A stretch of DNA of 64,000 bases, from positions 248,001 through 312,000 of the forward strand of contig NZ_JAOQJK010000002.1 in assembly GCF_025567045.1 (NCBI RefSeq). Reading direction: 5' to 3'. Under the pieces are notes generated by a model. It was not told the origin of the DNA. It made no database searches and worked only from the letters and a program-made list of their open reading frames with translations. A program made the position numbers and the translations under genes. Of the stretch, positions 26,675 through 36,182 are shown one piece after another; the stretch's first letter is position 1; every line of letters starts with the position of its first letter. The DNA comes from Barnesiella propionica (GTDB lineage Bacteria; Bacteroidota; Bacteroidia; Bacteroidales; Barnesiellaceae).

Positions 26675-28009
26675 TCAGATGATTCCTTGTGCCATCATGG
26701 CCCGGGCCACTTTCATGAATCCGGCGATATTGGCACCTTTCATGTAGTTGATATATCCGTCACGTTCGGTACCGTATTTTACACATTGGGTATGAATATC
26801 ACTCATAATTTGGTGCAGACGGGTATCTACTTCATCGGCACTCCAGGAAATATGCATAGCATTCTGGGTCATTTCAAGTCCCGATGTTGCAACACCGCCG
26901 GCATTTACGGCTTTTCCCGGTCCATACATAATGCGGTTCTCTATGAACAAATCGATAGCCTCGGGACGACAGCCCATATTGGATATTTCACCTACGCATA
27001 TTACGCCGTTATTGATTAGTTTTATAGCGTCGTCTGCATCCAGCTCGTTCTGGGTTGCACAAGGTAATGCAATATCCACTTTTTGTTCCCAGGGGCGTTT
27101 TCCCGGGAAAAACCGGGCACCGAATTCTTTAGCGTAGGGTTCAACTATATCGTTGCCTGATGCACGCAATTCAAGCATATAATCTATTTTTTCACCCGAG
27201 ATGCCATCCGCATCGTATATATATCCGTCCGGTCCTGATATCGTAACGACTTTGGCCCCAAGTTGGGTCGCTTTGGTTGCCGCACCCCAGGCTACATTGC
27301 CAAATCCGCTGATAGCGATGCGTTTTCCCGCTATATCTATGCCTTTGGTCGATAACATTTGTTTTACGAAATAAAGACCTCCGAAACCGGTAGCTTCCGG
27401 TCGGATCAAAGATCCTCCGAATTCAATACCTTTACCCGTAAAGGTTCCGGTATGTTCCTGTTTCAGTTTTTTATACATGCCGAACATGTAACCTACTTCA
27501 CGTCCGCCAACACCTATATCACCGGCAGGTACATCGGTATCGGGACCTACATGTCGCCATAGTTCCAGCATGAATGCCTGGCAGAAACGCATGATTTCGG
27601 CATCGGACTTTCCTCGTGGGCTGAAATCGGAGCCTCCTTTGCCGCCACCCATAGGAAGAGTAGTAAGTGCGTTTTTGAACGTTTGTTCGAAACCGAGAAA
27701 TTTTAAGATAGAGAGATTTACCGATGCATGGAAACGGATACCTCCTTTATACGGGCCGATAGCATTGTTGAATTGTACACGGTAACCCAGGTTTACCTGT
27801 ACTTCGCCGCGGTCGTCGACCCAGGGTACTTTAAAAGTAATGATGCGGTCTGGCTCTACGAGACGTTCTATTAATTTTGCTTTTTCGAATTCGGGATGCT
27901 GGTTGTATATTTCATCTATAGAAATCAACACTTCTTTTACAGCTTGAAGATATTCTGCTTCACCAGGGTGTTTAGCCTCCAAAGAGGAGACAATGTGATC
28001 GATATTCAT
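26675..28009 (-). CDS. gdhA: Glutamate dehydrogenase, probably NADP-specific
   Basis: Reversible reductive amination of 2-oxoglutarate; in Bacteroidales this is a major route of ammonia assimilation. The 444 residues match the hexameric 50 kDa class. The substrate region GGGKGGSDFSPRGKSDAEIMRFCQ (split by eye, near 115-138), the VPAGDIGVGGREVGYMFG block and the Rossmann motif ISGFGNVAWGA near residue 235 are visible. NADP preference is inferred from class. A -7-like TACATTTG lies on the minus strand at 28077-28084, about 70 bases upstream. Confidence 0.95.
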   Translation of the reverse strand: MNIDHIVSSLEAKHPGEAEYLQAVKEVLISIDEIYNQHPEFEKAKLIERLVEPDRIITFKVPWVDDRGEVQVNLGYRVQFNNAIGPYKGGIRFHASVNLSILKFLGFEQTFKNALTTLPMGGGKGGSDFSPRGKSDAEIMRFCQAFMLELWRHVGPDTDVPAGDIGVGGREVGYMFGMYKKLKQEHTGTFTGKGIEFGGSLIRPEATGFGGLYFVKQMLSTKGIDIAGKRIAISGFGNVAWGAATKATQLGAKVVTISGPDGYIYDADGISGEKIDYMLELRASGNDIVEPYAKEFGARFFPGKRPWEQKVDIALPCATQNELDADDAIKLINNGVICVGEISNMGCRPEAIDLFIENRIMYGPGKAVNAGGVATSGLEMTQNAMHISWSADEVDTRLHQIMSDIHTQCVKYGTERDGYINYMKGANIAGFMKVARAMMAQGII

Positions 28010-28178
28010 AGCTTTAGGTTTTAGATGGTTATAATCTACTATAGGGTTATCACAAAAAATGATAAATCATTTATCGCAAATGTACATATTTATGCGGATA
28101 AAAAAATATTTTTTACTAATTTTGAGCATTAAAGTTGTTTAAAATTTTCTGACAAATTGTAAGGATAAACAGGTCGAA

Positions 28179-31154
28179 TTGATAATGGATAGCTCAAATT
28201 TAAAACAATTATACTTAAAAGATACCACGTTTGCTAACTTAATGCAAAAAAGAATCTTTAATGTCTTACTTGTTGCAAGTCGGTATGATGCTTTTATCAT
28301 GGAAGAGGACGGACGTGTGGAGGAACAGATTTTTTTTGAATATGTTTCGCTCAATCTGAGTTCGCCCCCTCGGGTGAAGCAAGTACTTACCCATGAAGAG
28401 GCGTTTGAAGAGCTGTCTCATAAACATTACGACTTGATTATTACTATGCCGGGGGTGGAATGTGGCGAAACTTTTGCACAGGCCAGGGAAATGAAACGGC
28501 TATATCCCCATATTCCGATCGTTGTACTTACTCCTTTTTCTCGCGAGGTTTCCCGGCGTATATCCAATGAAGACCCGAGTGGAGTAGATTATGTTTTCAG
28601 TTGGTTGGGAAATGTCGATTTATTATTGGCTATCGTAAAACTGCTGGAAGATAAGCTGAATGCCCAAGAGGATATAAAATCGGTAGGAGTTCAGGTCATA
28701 CTTGTGGTAGAAGATTCCATTCGTTTTTATTCATCGGTATTGCCGCATATCTATAAATTTGTATTGAAACAGTCACAAACGTTCTCTACGGAGGCTTTAA
28801 ATGAACATGAACAGATGCTCCGGATGAGGGGACGTCCTAAAGTCCTGTTGGCCCGGGATTATGAGGAAGCTGTTACTTTGTATGATAAATATGCGGATAA
28901 TATGCTCGGGATTATTTCTGATGTTTCTTTTATGCGTAACGGAGAAAAAGATAAAAGGGCCGGGCTTAAATTTTGTTCTTATGTGCGGGAAAAAGATCCT
29001 TATATACCTATTATAATAGAATCTTCCGATCTGGATAACCAGTGTGCTGCTACCAGGTTGAATGCTTCGTTCCTGAATAAAAACTCCAAAAAACTTCCGG
29101 TCGATTTAGGAAAAACTATTATGAAGAACTTCGGTTTCGGGGATTTTAGTTTTATTAATCCTCATACCGGAGAAGAGATTGCCCGCATTAGGAACCTGAA
29201 AGATTTGCAGAATATTATTCTCTCTATTCCTGATGATTCTCTTTATTACCATGCCTCTCGTAACCAGATTTCCCGCTGGCTTTATTCCCGGGCTATTTTT
29301 CCTATTGCCGAAGTATTGAAACAGCGTCGTTTCGACCGTATCGAAGAAGCCCAGGAAATACGTCAGCTTATATTTGGCGCCATAGTTCAGTACCGTAAAA
29401 TGAAGAACAGGGGAGTCGTCGCTATTTTCAAAAGAGACCGTTTTGACAAATATTCCAATTTCGCCCGGATAGGTCAGGGTTCTTTAGGAGGGAAAGGACG
29501 GGGTCTGGCTTTTATTGATGCGATGATAAAGAGAAATCCTCAATTGGAGAATTTCGGAACAGCCAATGTAACGGTCCCTAAAACTGTCGTGTTATGTACC
29601 GATATTTTCGATGAATTTATGGAATTGAATAATCTTTATCAAGTCGCGTTGTCGGATATATCGGATGAAGAAATATTGGGACATTTTCTGCAGGCAAAAT
29701 TACCGGAACAATTCAATGAAGACTTTATGGCTTTTTTTGAGGTTGTTGGAAAACCTATAGCCGTGCGTTCTTCCAGTTTGCTTGAAGATTCTCATTATCA
29801 GCCTTTCGCAGGAATATATTCTACTTATATGATCCCTTATTTGGATGATAAGAACGAGATGCTGAGATTGCTGAATGACGCTATTAAAGGGGTTTATGCT
29901 TCGGTATTTTATGCCGATAGCAAAGCCTACATGACAGCGACTTCCAACATTATCGACCAGGAAAAGATGGCTATCATCTTGCAGGAAGTTGTCGGGACAC
30001 AGTATGACGATCACTATTATCCTTCTTTTTCCGGAGTAGGCAGGTCTTTGAATTATTATCCTATCAATGACGAGAAATCGGAAGATGGAGTCGTGGATAT
30101 AGCTGTGGGATTGGGAAAGTATATCGTAGACGGAGGGCGCAGTTTACGTTTCTCTCCGAAACATCCGGCCAAGGTTTTGCAGACAAGCACGATGGAACTG
30201 GCATTAAGAGATACACAGACCCGTTTTTATGCTTTGGATTTGAAAAACACAGATAAGTCTTTTGTCGTGGATGACGGATTCAACTTATTGAACCTTTCCA
30301 TACGGGATGCTGAAAAAGACAATTCACTACGTATGATGGTTTCTACCTTTGATCCTTATGACCAGATGATACGCGATGGATATTATGAGGGAGGGCGTAA
30401 AGTAGTGACGTTTGCCAATATGCTTCAACATGACGTATTTCCTTTGGCGGATATTCTGGATTCTATGTTGTCTATCGGGCATCGTGAGATGGGACGTCAT
30501 ATAGAAATAGAATTTGCCGGAAACCTGATAGGTCCTGAGAACAAGAAAGGTACGATATACTGGTTGCAGATAAGACCTATTGTAGATACAAAAGAGATGT
30601 TGAATGATGCTATATTGGATGTTCCGGATGAAAAAACCATATTGAAAAGCGATACGGCTTTGGGGCATGGTATTATGGATAATATACATTATATCATATA
30701 TGTGAAAACCGAAGGCTTTAAAGCTTCAAATAATTTGCTTATTGCACGTGAAATAGAAAAAATTAATGCTACCTTTACAGGGCAGGGAGAAAATTATATT
30801 CTTATTGGTCCGGGACGTTGGGGTTCCAGCGATTCGGCATTAGGAATTCCGGTCAAATGGCCACACATATCAAATGCCCGTCTGATAGTAGAGGCGGCTC
30901 TTTCGAACTATCGGATAGAACCAAGCCAGGGGACACATTTCTTTCAGAACCTGACCTCGTTCGGTGTAGGGTATTTTACCATTAATCCTTTTTCGGGAGA
31001 CGGTTATTATGATGAAGAATATCTTAATTCGTTACCGGCAGAAACGGAAACTCAATTTTTGCGTATGGTACGCTTCGATAATCCGGTAAGAGTAGAGATA
31101 AATGGAAAGAAAAGCAAAGGTCTCGTACTAAAACCGGAATTGCGGGCGGAATAG
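28179..31154 (+). CDS. Receiver-receiver-PPDK N-terminal (PEP/pyruvate-binding type ATP-grasp) hybrid protein
   Basis: 991-residue cytosolic protein of the kind often auto-named PEP synthase. Seen in order: a receiver-like fold at about 25-160 without a phosphoacceptor Asp (YDLIITMPG); a second receiver at about 172-320 with acidic pair E178/D179 and Asp248 in IISDVS; a linker with SRWLYSRA; then a PPDK N-terminal nucleotide-binding domain at about 430-805 (GQGSLGGKGRG, VRSSSLLED, WLQIRP). The phosphohistidine swivel and the PEP/pyruvate barrel of true PEP synthase are missing. They are replaced by a 185-residue C-terminal domain with GPGRWGSSD. Probably a phosphorelay-controlled ATP-using enzyme; substrate unknown. 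A coiled-coil gene follows after 37 bases. Confidence 0.8.
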   Translation: MIMDSSNLKQLYLKDTTFANLMQKRIFNVLLVASRYDAFIMEEDGRVEEQIFFEYVSLNLSSPPRVKQVLTHEEAFEELSHKHYDLIITMPGVECGETFAQAREMKRLYPHIPIVVLTPFSREVSRRISNEDPSGVDYVFSWLGNVDLLLAIVKLLEDKLNAQEDIKSVGVQVILVVEDSIRFYSSVLPHIYKFVLKQSQTFSTEALNEHEQMLRMRGRPKVLLARDYEEAVTLYDKYADNMLGIISDVSFMRNGEKDKRAGLKFCSYVREKDPYIPIIIESSDLDNQCAATRLNASFLNKNSKKLPVDLGKTIMKNFGFGDFSFINPHTGEEIARIRNLKDLQNIILSIPDDSLYYHASRNQISRWLYSRAIFPIAEVLKQRRFDRIEEAQEIRQLIFGAIVQYRKMKNRGVVAIFKRDRFDKYSNFARIGQGSLGGKGRGLAFIDAMIKRNPQLENFGTANVTVPKTVVLCTDIFDEFMELNNLYQVALSDISDEEILGHFLQAKLPEQFNEDFMAFFEVVGKPIAVRSSSLLEDSHYQPFAGIYSTYMIPYLDDKNEMLRLLNDAIKGVYASVFYADSKAYMTATSNIIDQEKMAIILQEVVGTQYDDHYYPSFSGVGRSLNYYPINDEKSEDGVVDIAVGLGKYIVDGGRSLRFSPKHPAKVLQTSTMELALRDTQTRFYALDLKNTDKSFVVDDGFNLLNLSIRDAEKDNSLRMMVSTFDPYDQMIRDGYYEGGRKVVTFANMLQHDVFPLADILDSMLSIGHREMGRHIEIEFAGNLIGPENKKGTIYWLQIRPIVDTKEMLNDAILDVPDEKTILKSDTALGHGIMDNIHYIIYVKTEGFKASNNLLIAREIEKINATFTGQGENYILIGPGRWGSSDSALGIPVKWPHISNARLIVEAALSNYRIEPSQGTHFFQNLTSFGVGYFTINPFSGDGYYDEEYLNSLPAETETQFLRMVRFDNPVRVEINGKKSKGLVLKPELRAE

Positions 31155-31191
31155 AAAAATGAAACAAGAAATATTATAGAAGAATTTTAAA

Positions 31192-33075
31192 ATGTCAATG
31201 TTTAAAAAATCGTTGAGGGCACTTGGATTTACCGGAATAGAAGAGGATGAAGAGCAGAAGCCTGTCGTGATAGAAAATACGGTAAAGAAAAATGATAAAG
31301 CGGAACAATCTGGCTCTGTTTTGAAAGAAGAGACAGAAGTAAGGCCGCCGGAACTGAATGTAATACAGGAGACTGATTTGCCGGATGTCTTGCTGGATGG
31401 TATTTTAGCGATGGTAAATGATTCTCTTCCTCCTTTTGTGCGGGATTGCCTGGACCGGGAGGCGGAGAAAAAGTATGTTTACAAACAGTTAGGTGCTTCT
31501 TTGAATGATTATGTACACCTGCTTACATTGCAGACCCGGGAAAATTCGATAAAGGATCTCAATGAGACTCGTAAAATACTGGAAGCGGAAGCCGCAGACT
31601 TAAAAAACAGAATGAAAGACGCGGATGACCGGAAAGAAGAACTGCAGCGTATGCAATTAAGTGCAGAGAGACAAAAACGTGCTTTGAGTGATAAGGTACA
31701 TGAGCTTGAGATGCGCGTTGTTACTCTTGAGGCAGAAAAGGAGCAACTGGATCTTGAGGGTAAAAGTCTGCTGAATAAACTTAAGGTAGCGAATGTTCAT
31801 CAGGAGGAAATAGATAAACTGCAAGAAGAAAATAGCCGTTTGCAGATTGAAATCAATGAACTAAGACAATCGCAAATATCTCCGGAAGAGTTCCAAGAGA
31901 TGCGGGAAAGATTGGACTTCGCAGAGAAGGAGCGGACGGAAAATGGTATGCGTATCTCAGAACTTACGGAGCAATTGGCTGCCGCCCGCCTGGAGGCTGT
32001 GCAGGCAGAAGAAATAGAAGCAGCTTTGGAAGCTGCGCGGGGAGAAATTGCGGAAAAAGAAGCGACTTTGGAACAGCTTGACACAAAGCTGGCAGAATTA
32101 GCCGGAGAAACGGAAAATACCGGAAAATTACAGGAGAATTTGCGCCAAGCTGAAGAAAAAGCGGCATTACAATCCCAACAGTTTACTGAATGGCAGCAGG
32201 AAACAGAAAAACGTATGGAACAAATGGCCGAAGAGCTGAAGCACAATTATGAGGTGATAGAGGAAAAAGAACGTCATATATCGGAATTGGATGCGGAGAT
32301 CGGGGCTATGCGGAGTGAAGAACTCTCTAAAATAAAAGAGTCTGAAAAAATATTAGCGGAAAAGGATTCTATAATTTCACAGTTGTCCGAGGAGCTTGAA
32401 GAAGCAAATTCAAACCTGGAAGTGGTGCATGAAGTACAGGAGAAATTAAATCAGTTTGAGCAGATAAAACAGTCTAAAGAGCAAAAAATAATCCAATTGA
32501 ATGAAGAACTGAAATCGGCCCGCGATGAAATAGAACGTTTAACTAACGATAATGATCTTATGCGTTCTAATTTGCAAGAACAGGTGAATAAGTTTGCTGA
32601 ATTCAAACAACAGGCAAATAAGCAGATAGATAATGAGATTGTTTCCAGATTAGATAAAGAGTTGAATACGGCCAATGATATGATAACGGCCCTTAAATTA
32701 CAAAGGCAAAAGATGCTTGAGGATATGGAGCTCTTGAAAAAAGAAAAAGAAGAATGGAAACAGGCGGCAGATAAATTAAACGTGCGTGTGGAAAAGCTGG
32801 AGAAATCAGAAAAAGAAATAGCCGTTAAGCTGGAAAATGCCAATGAAGATATAGAAGTATGGAAAGATAAAGCGGAAGATGCTGCCGGGACAAATGCGAC
32901 GACAGAAGAGGACAACTATGATGACTTGAATTGGTTGCTTCCCGTACCTCCTGACTCTCCTGAAACTATTGCTAAAAGAAAAGAGGAAGAAGAACGCAAA
33001 AGAAAAGAGGAAGAAGAAGCTGAAGCTCGTAAAAGAGAGGCTAAACCAGATCCTTCACAAATGTCCTTGTGGTGA
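31192..33075 (+). CDS. Long coiled-coil protein, function unknown
   Basis: 627 residues. Residues 1-60 are polar; about 60-95 forms a short conserved-looking segment (DVLLDGILAMVNDSLPPFVRD). About 100-575 is continuous heptad-rich coiled coil heavy in Glu, Lys, Gln and Leu, with no signal peptide or membrane segment. The tail has an acidic linker, a Lys/Glu/Arg-rich helix and ends in DPSQMSLW. It is 37 bases downstream of the receiver-PPDK-N gene and ends at a strong terminator, so the two form a unit and may interact. A structural or scaffold role is a guess. Confidence 0.75.
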   Translation: MSMFKKSLRALGFTGIEEDEEQKPVVIENTVKKNDKAEQSGSVLKEETEVRPPELNVIQETDLPDVLLDGILAMVNDSLPPFVRDCLDREAEKKYVYKQLGASLNDYVHLLTLQTRENSIKDLNETRKILEAEAADLKNRMKDADDRKEELQRMQLSAERQKRALSDKVHELEMRVVTLEAEKEQLDLEGKSLLNKLKVANVHQEEIDKLQEENSRLQIEINELRQSQISPEEFQEMRERLDFAEKERTENGMRISELTEQLAAARLEAVQAEEIEAALEAARGEIAEKEATLEQLDTKLAELAGETENTGKLQENLRQAEEKAALQSQQFTEWQQETEKRMEQMAEELKHNYEVIEEKERHISELDAEIGAMRSEELSKIKESEKILAEKDSIISQLSEELEEANSNLEVVHEVQEKLNQFEQIKQSKEQKIIQLNEELKSARDEIERLTNDNDLMRSNLQEQVNKFAEFKQQANKQIDNEIVSRLDKELNTANDMITALKLQRQKMLEDMELLKKEKEEWKQAADKLNVRVEKLEKSEKEIAVKLENANEDIEVWKDKAEDAAGTNATTEEDNYDDLNWLLPVPPDSPETIAKRKEEEERKRKEEEEAEARKREAKPDPSQMSLW

Positions 33076-33089
33076 TTTTAAAATAGATG

Positions 33090-33119
33090 CGGCGCAAAAT
33101 ATTTTGCGCCGTCGTTTTA
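33090..33119 (+). terminator. Intrinsic terminator after the coiled-coil gene
   Basis: A perfect 11-bp palindromic stem, CGGCGCAAAAT/ATTTTGCGCCG, spans 33090-33111 and is followed by TCGTTTTATT. It lies between the convergent coiled-coil and AddB-like genes. Confidence 0.8.
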
Positions 33120-33160
33120 TTATAAAAAACGATTGGAAATCTTGTACCTTTTTGGTTATT

Positions 33161-36052
33161 TTATCTTTTACATAAACCTGTGAAATCACAATATTGACAG
33201 TGATCTGTACATGGAGTTTGAGAAAAAGGAACTGCCGGATCGAATATTTCAGATATGCATCGATTGAAAACTTCGGTATATTCTGTATTGCAGGAAAGAT
33301 AACTTTCTATCGTTTCATATTGGTTTCCTTGTTTTATGCGTATTTCAGGATCGAAATCACGAAAGAGTTTTTGAATTAAGTAAATGGACGGATGAATATC
33401 TTCTCCGGTATCGTGTTTTAAAGCGTACATTTTACAATAAAGGAGAACTTGCATTACGGCTTTTTCCCTGTGATTAATATTGTGATCGAATAGTCGTTCC
33501 ATACTTTGGAAAGATGTTTTGTCTCCTCCGGTTTTATAATCTATGATATGAATTTTCCCGTTATGCCTGTCCACCCTGTCGATGTATGCTTTAATACGTA
33601 CCCTTTTTTCCGGAGAAAAAGGAATTTCCAATTCTATTTTTTCTTCTGATCTCAGATAGGTAAAAGGAGTGTATTTTTTATCTGCTGTTAAGGTTTGACG
33701 TATATATTTGCGTATAATTTCCCCTATCATGTAATTATATCCGGTAAGCGGTTGAGGATCTTTGTATTTTTTGAAGAAAGTTCGAGCGAATGCTTCTTCG
33801 ATGTATGCAGTCATTAAAGAGTTATCTTTAAGTATGGTATTGATCATGTCCGCTGTGACAAGTATTTCTTCGTTTACTCCTTTCATGCGGTCGTATATTT
33901 TTTGCATCACATAATGGAATATACTGCCGAAAACGCTTCCGTCTACAGTTTCGGTTACTTCGTCTTCTTTACCTATTTCTTCCACTTTTTGTAGATAGAA
34001 ACGTAAAGGGCAATCGAGGTATGTATTGATGGAACTTGCAGACAAATACCGGTCTCCTCCCGACAGAAAACGGGATAGTTTCTGTATAATATCGGGAGTT
34101 TTTTTTATTTCTATGGGTTGGGCTTGATTTGATGCAATGTTATAAGTAATTATTCTTTCTTTTATATGAGCCTGATAATGATGTTTGAGCTGATATATAT
34201 AACGGCTCATTTCACCTTTTTTGAGTCCTTCGGTGCGGCTGTCATATAAGAGATATACCCGTTTGGCTCTGCTTATCATACGGTAGAAATAGTAGGCATA
34301 TATGCTATCTTGATGTTCTGTCGTCGCCATGCCAAATCCCCGCCGGAGATTATAGGGAATGAAAGAGTTCGCTACTTTTTTGACCGGGAATATCCCTTCA
34401 TTTACAGACAGTATAATAAGGTTTTCGAAATCAAGTGCACGTGTTTCTAGTACTCCCATGATTTGAAGGCCGGATAACGGTTCGCCCCGGAACGGGATGG
34501 ATATAGCGGAAGTAAGTTTATGCAGAAGCCGGAAATAAGTATCGATATCCATCTTTATATTGTGTTCTTCAATGACATCTTTCAGGCGTTTGATAGCAGT
34601 ATGGTAATGAAAAATAAATTCTCGTTCCAGAGAGGATAACCCTGTTTTAACAACCTCTTTTTCTTCGTTCTCTGTAGATTGGTGAGTATTTTGCAAGAGG
34701 AATTCCAATAATGAAAGCAAATAACCGGATGCTTCTTTTTCATTCCGTATATTACGGAATAATAGTTTCAACAGGTAGTTTTTTCCTAATTCGTCAGATG
34801 TAAGGTAGGTCTTATTATTTTTGTTGATAAAGGCAATGAGTGTGTCTCCTTCTATTCCGGCATGTGCCGCAATAAAGCGATGGCTGAGGATAGACTTTAC
34901 TTCTAAGTGATAAAATAGAGCTTCTCCTTTAGAATATCGTACATGGCGTTGCATTTCGTAAATCGTATCCATAAGAGCCGCAACAGGGGTGCGTTGCAAA
35001 GAGTAGCCCATAGTTACGTTAATAGGGTCTATGATTTCAGGTATGGAATATAATACGGGCATCAGGAGATTTTCATCCGGCAATACGATGGCCGTATTAA
35101 TGGCTTTGTCGGTCTGAGGAATATAATCGTTTTGAATAAATTCGTCTAATAACCGGGTTACCAATTTTGCTTGTCCGGCCGCAGATGGGATAGTGATAAG
35201 TTCTATTTCTGGCATAGTAATAATATCGGGTTCTCCTATGTCGTATGCAGAAGGAAACCTGTGGATATTATCGTTCATGAAATAGGTGGCTTTATTGAAT
35301 TTATCTCTTAAAGTCGGGGCATTGTAATCCCAATAAAAATCGGCAATTCCTTGTTTTTTTATTTGTTCCATGAATACTCGTTCCGATTCTGTAAGAGCAT
35401 TGAAACCTATAAATACCAGTTTTTTATACGGGATTTTCAGTCTGTTCACTTCCTTTGATTTTTCTGCTACTTCCCTGAATATCATCCCTTCATAGGCTAT
35501 GCCCTTGGAAGATAGTTTTTGTCGGAAGGAAAAATAAAGTTTATACAGGATAGACCAGAGGGATATGAAATCTTGTTTTTTCTCGCTATCTATGGATGGA
35601 TATGAAAAGTTATGCCAGAACCTTTTTATTACGGCTATTTGTTCTTCATTAAGATAAAATTCTTCGATTTCTTTGAGGTCTTGTATGTTGGTGAATAATT
35701 GTTTTGCGTCGACCATGTATTTATCTACGTCATCAAAATCATTCAAGAGCATATCTCCCCAAAATACAAAGTTGTCAAAAGACTCTTCGTTATTGTACAG
35801 TTCCATGTATAGTTCATATAACGTGAATAACATTCCTGTACGGTCGGCGGGAATATAAGGAGATAACTCTGTCATAAGATCGTTGATCGTTGTGACAGGG
35901 GGAGAAAACATCGGTTTTCCGGCAATTTCGGCCAGATATTTTTGAAAAAAAAGTCCGCTTCTGCGATTAGGGAAAACAAAACAGATGTGGCCGATATCTT
36001 CAGTATGGTTATGATAAAATAATTCTGCTATTCGGTTTAAAAAAGGTTTCAT
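33161..36052 (-). CDS. AddB/RexB-like PD-(D/E)XK nuclease with iron-sulfur staple
   Basis: 963-residue protein like the B subunit of AddAB/RexAB helicase-nucleases, which process DNA double-strand breaks for recombination. The N-terminal SF1-helicase-like region (1-650) has FVFPNRRSGLFFQKYL where a Walker A would be and no GKT/GKS. The C-terminal nuclease carries IDRVDRHNGKIHIIDYKTGG (D...DYK). Four cysteines (DCPLRFYL near 672 plus the final CTDHCQYCDFTGLC cluster) fit the 4Fe-4S staple. AddA is not within the window; it may lie elsewhere. Confidence 0.85.
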   Translation of the reverse strand: MKPFLNRIAELFYHNHTEDIGHICFVFPNRRSGLFFQKYLAEIAGKPMFSPPVTTINDLMTELSPYIPADRTGMLFTLYELYMELYNNEESFDNFVFWGDMLLNDFDDVDKYMVDAKQLFTNIQDLKEIEEFYLNEEQIAVIKRFWHNFSYPSIDSEKKQDFISLWSILYKLYFSFRQKLSSKGIAYEGMIFREVAEKSKEVNRLKIPYKKLVFIGFNALTESERVFMEQIKKQGIADFYWDYNAPTLRDKFNKATYFMNDNIHRFPSAYDIGEPDIITMPEIELITIPSAAGQAKLVTRLLDEFIQNDYIPQTDKAINTAIVLPDENLLMPVLYSIPEIIDPINVTMGYSLQRTPVAALMDTIYEMQRHVRYSKGEALFYHLEVKSILSHRFIAAHAGIEGDTLIAFINKNNKTYLTSDELGKNYLLKLLFRNIRNEKEASGYLLSLLEFLLQNTHQSTENEEKEVVKTGLSSLEREFIFHYHTAIKRLKDVIEEHNIKMDIDTYFRLLHKLTSAISIPFRGEPLSGLQIMGVLETRALDFENLIILSVNEGIFPVKKVANSFIPYNLRRGFGMATTEHQDSIYAYYFYRMISRAKRVYLLYDSRTEGLKKGEMSRYIYQLKHHYQAHIKERIITYNIASNQAQPIEIKKTPDIIQKLSRFLSGGDRYLSASSINTYLDCPLRFYLQKVEEIGKEDEVTETVDGSVFGSIFHYVMQKIYDRMKGVNEEILVTADMINTILKDNSLMTAYIEEAFARTFFKKYKDPQPLTGYNYMIGEIIRKYIRQTLTADKKYTPFTYLRSEEKIELEIPFSPEKRVRIKAYIDRVDRHNGKIHIIDYKTGGDKTSFQSMERLFDHNINHREKAVMQVLLYCKMYALKHDTGEDIHPSIYLIQKLFRDFDPEIRIKQGNQYETIESYLSCNTEYTEVFNRCISEIFDPAVPFSQTPCTDHCQYCDFTGLCKR

Positions 36053-36182
36053 ATACAGCTTTTTTCTTTGCGTTACAAGTTTACGGTTTTTTATTGGATT
36101 ACCGTTTCTTTGTTACAGACTTTTCTTTAGGCGGTATGCATATTTTTATTACCTTTGCTCTGTTTTAATAAAAGGTAAGAGG

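Noticed and set aside
28179..31154. Annotation as phosphoenolpyruvate synthase
   Set aside because: Only the N-terminal PPDK-type domain is present; the phosphohistidine and PEP-binding domains needed for the reaction are missing.
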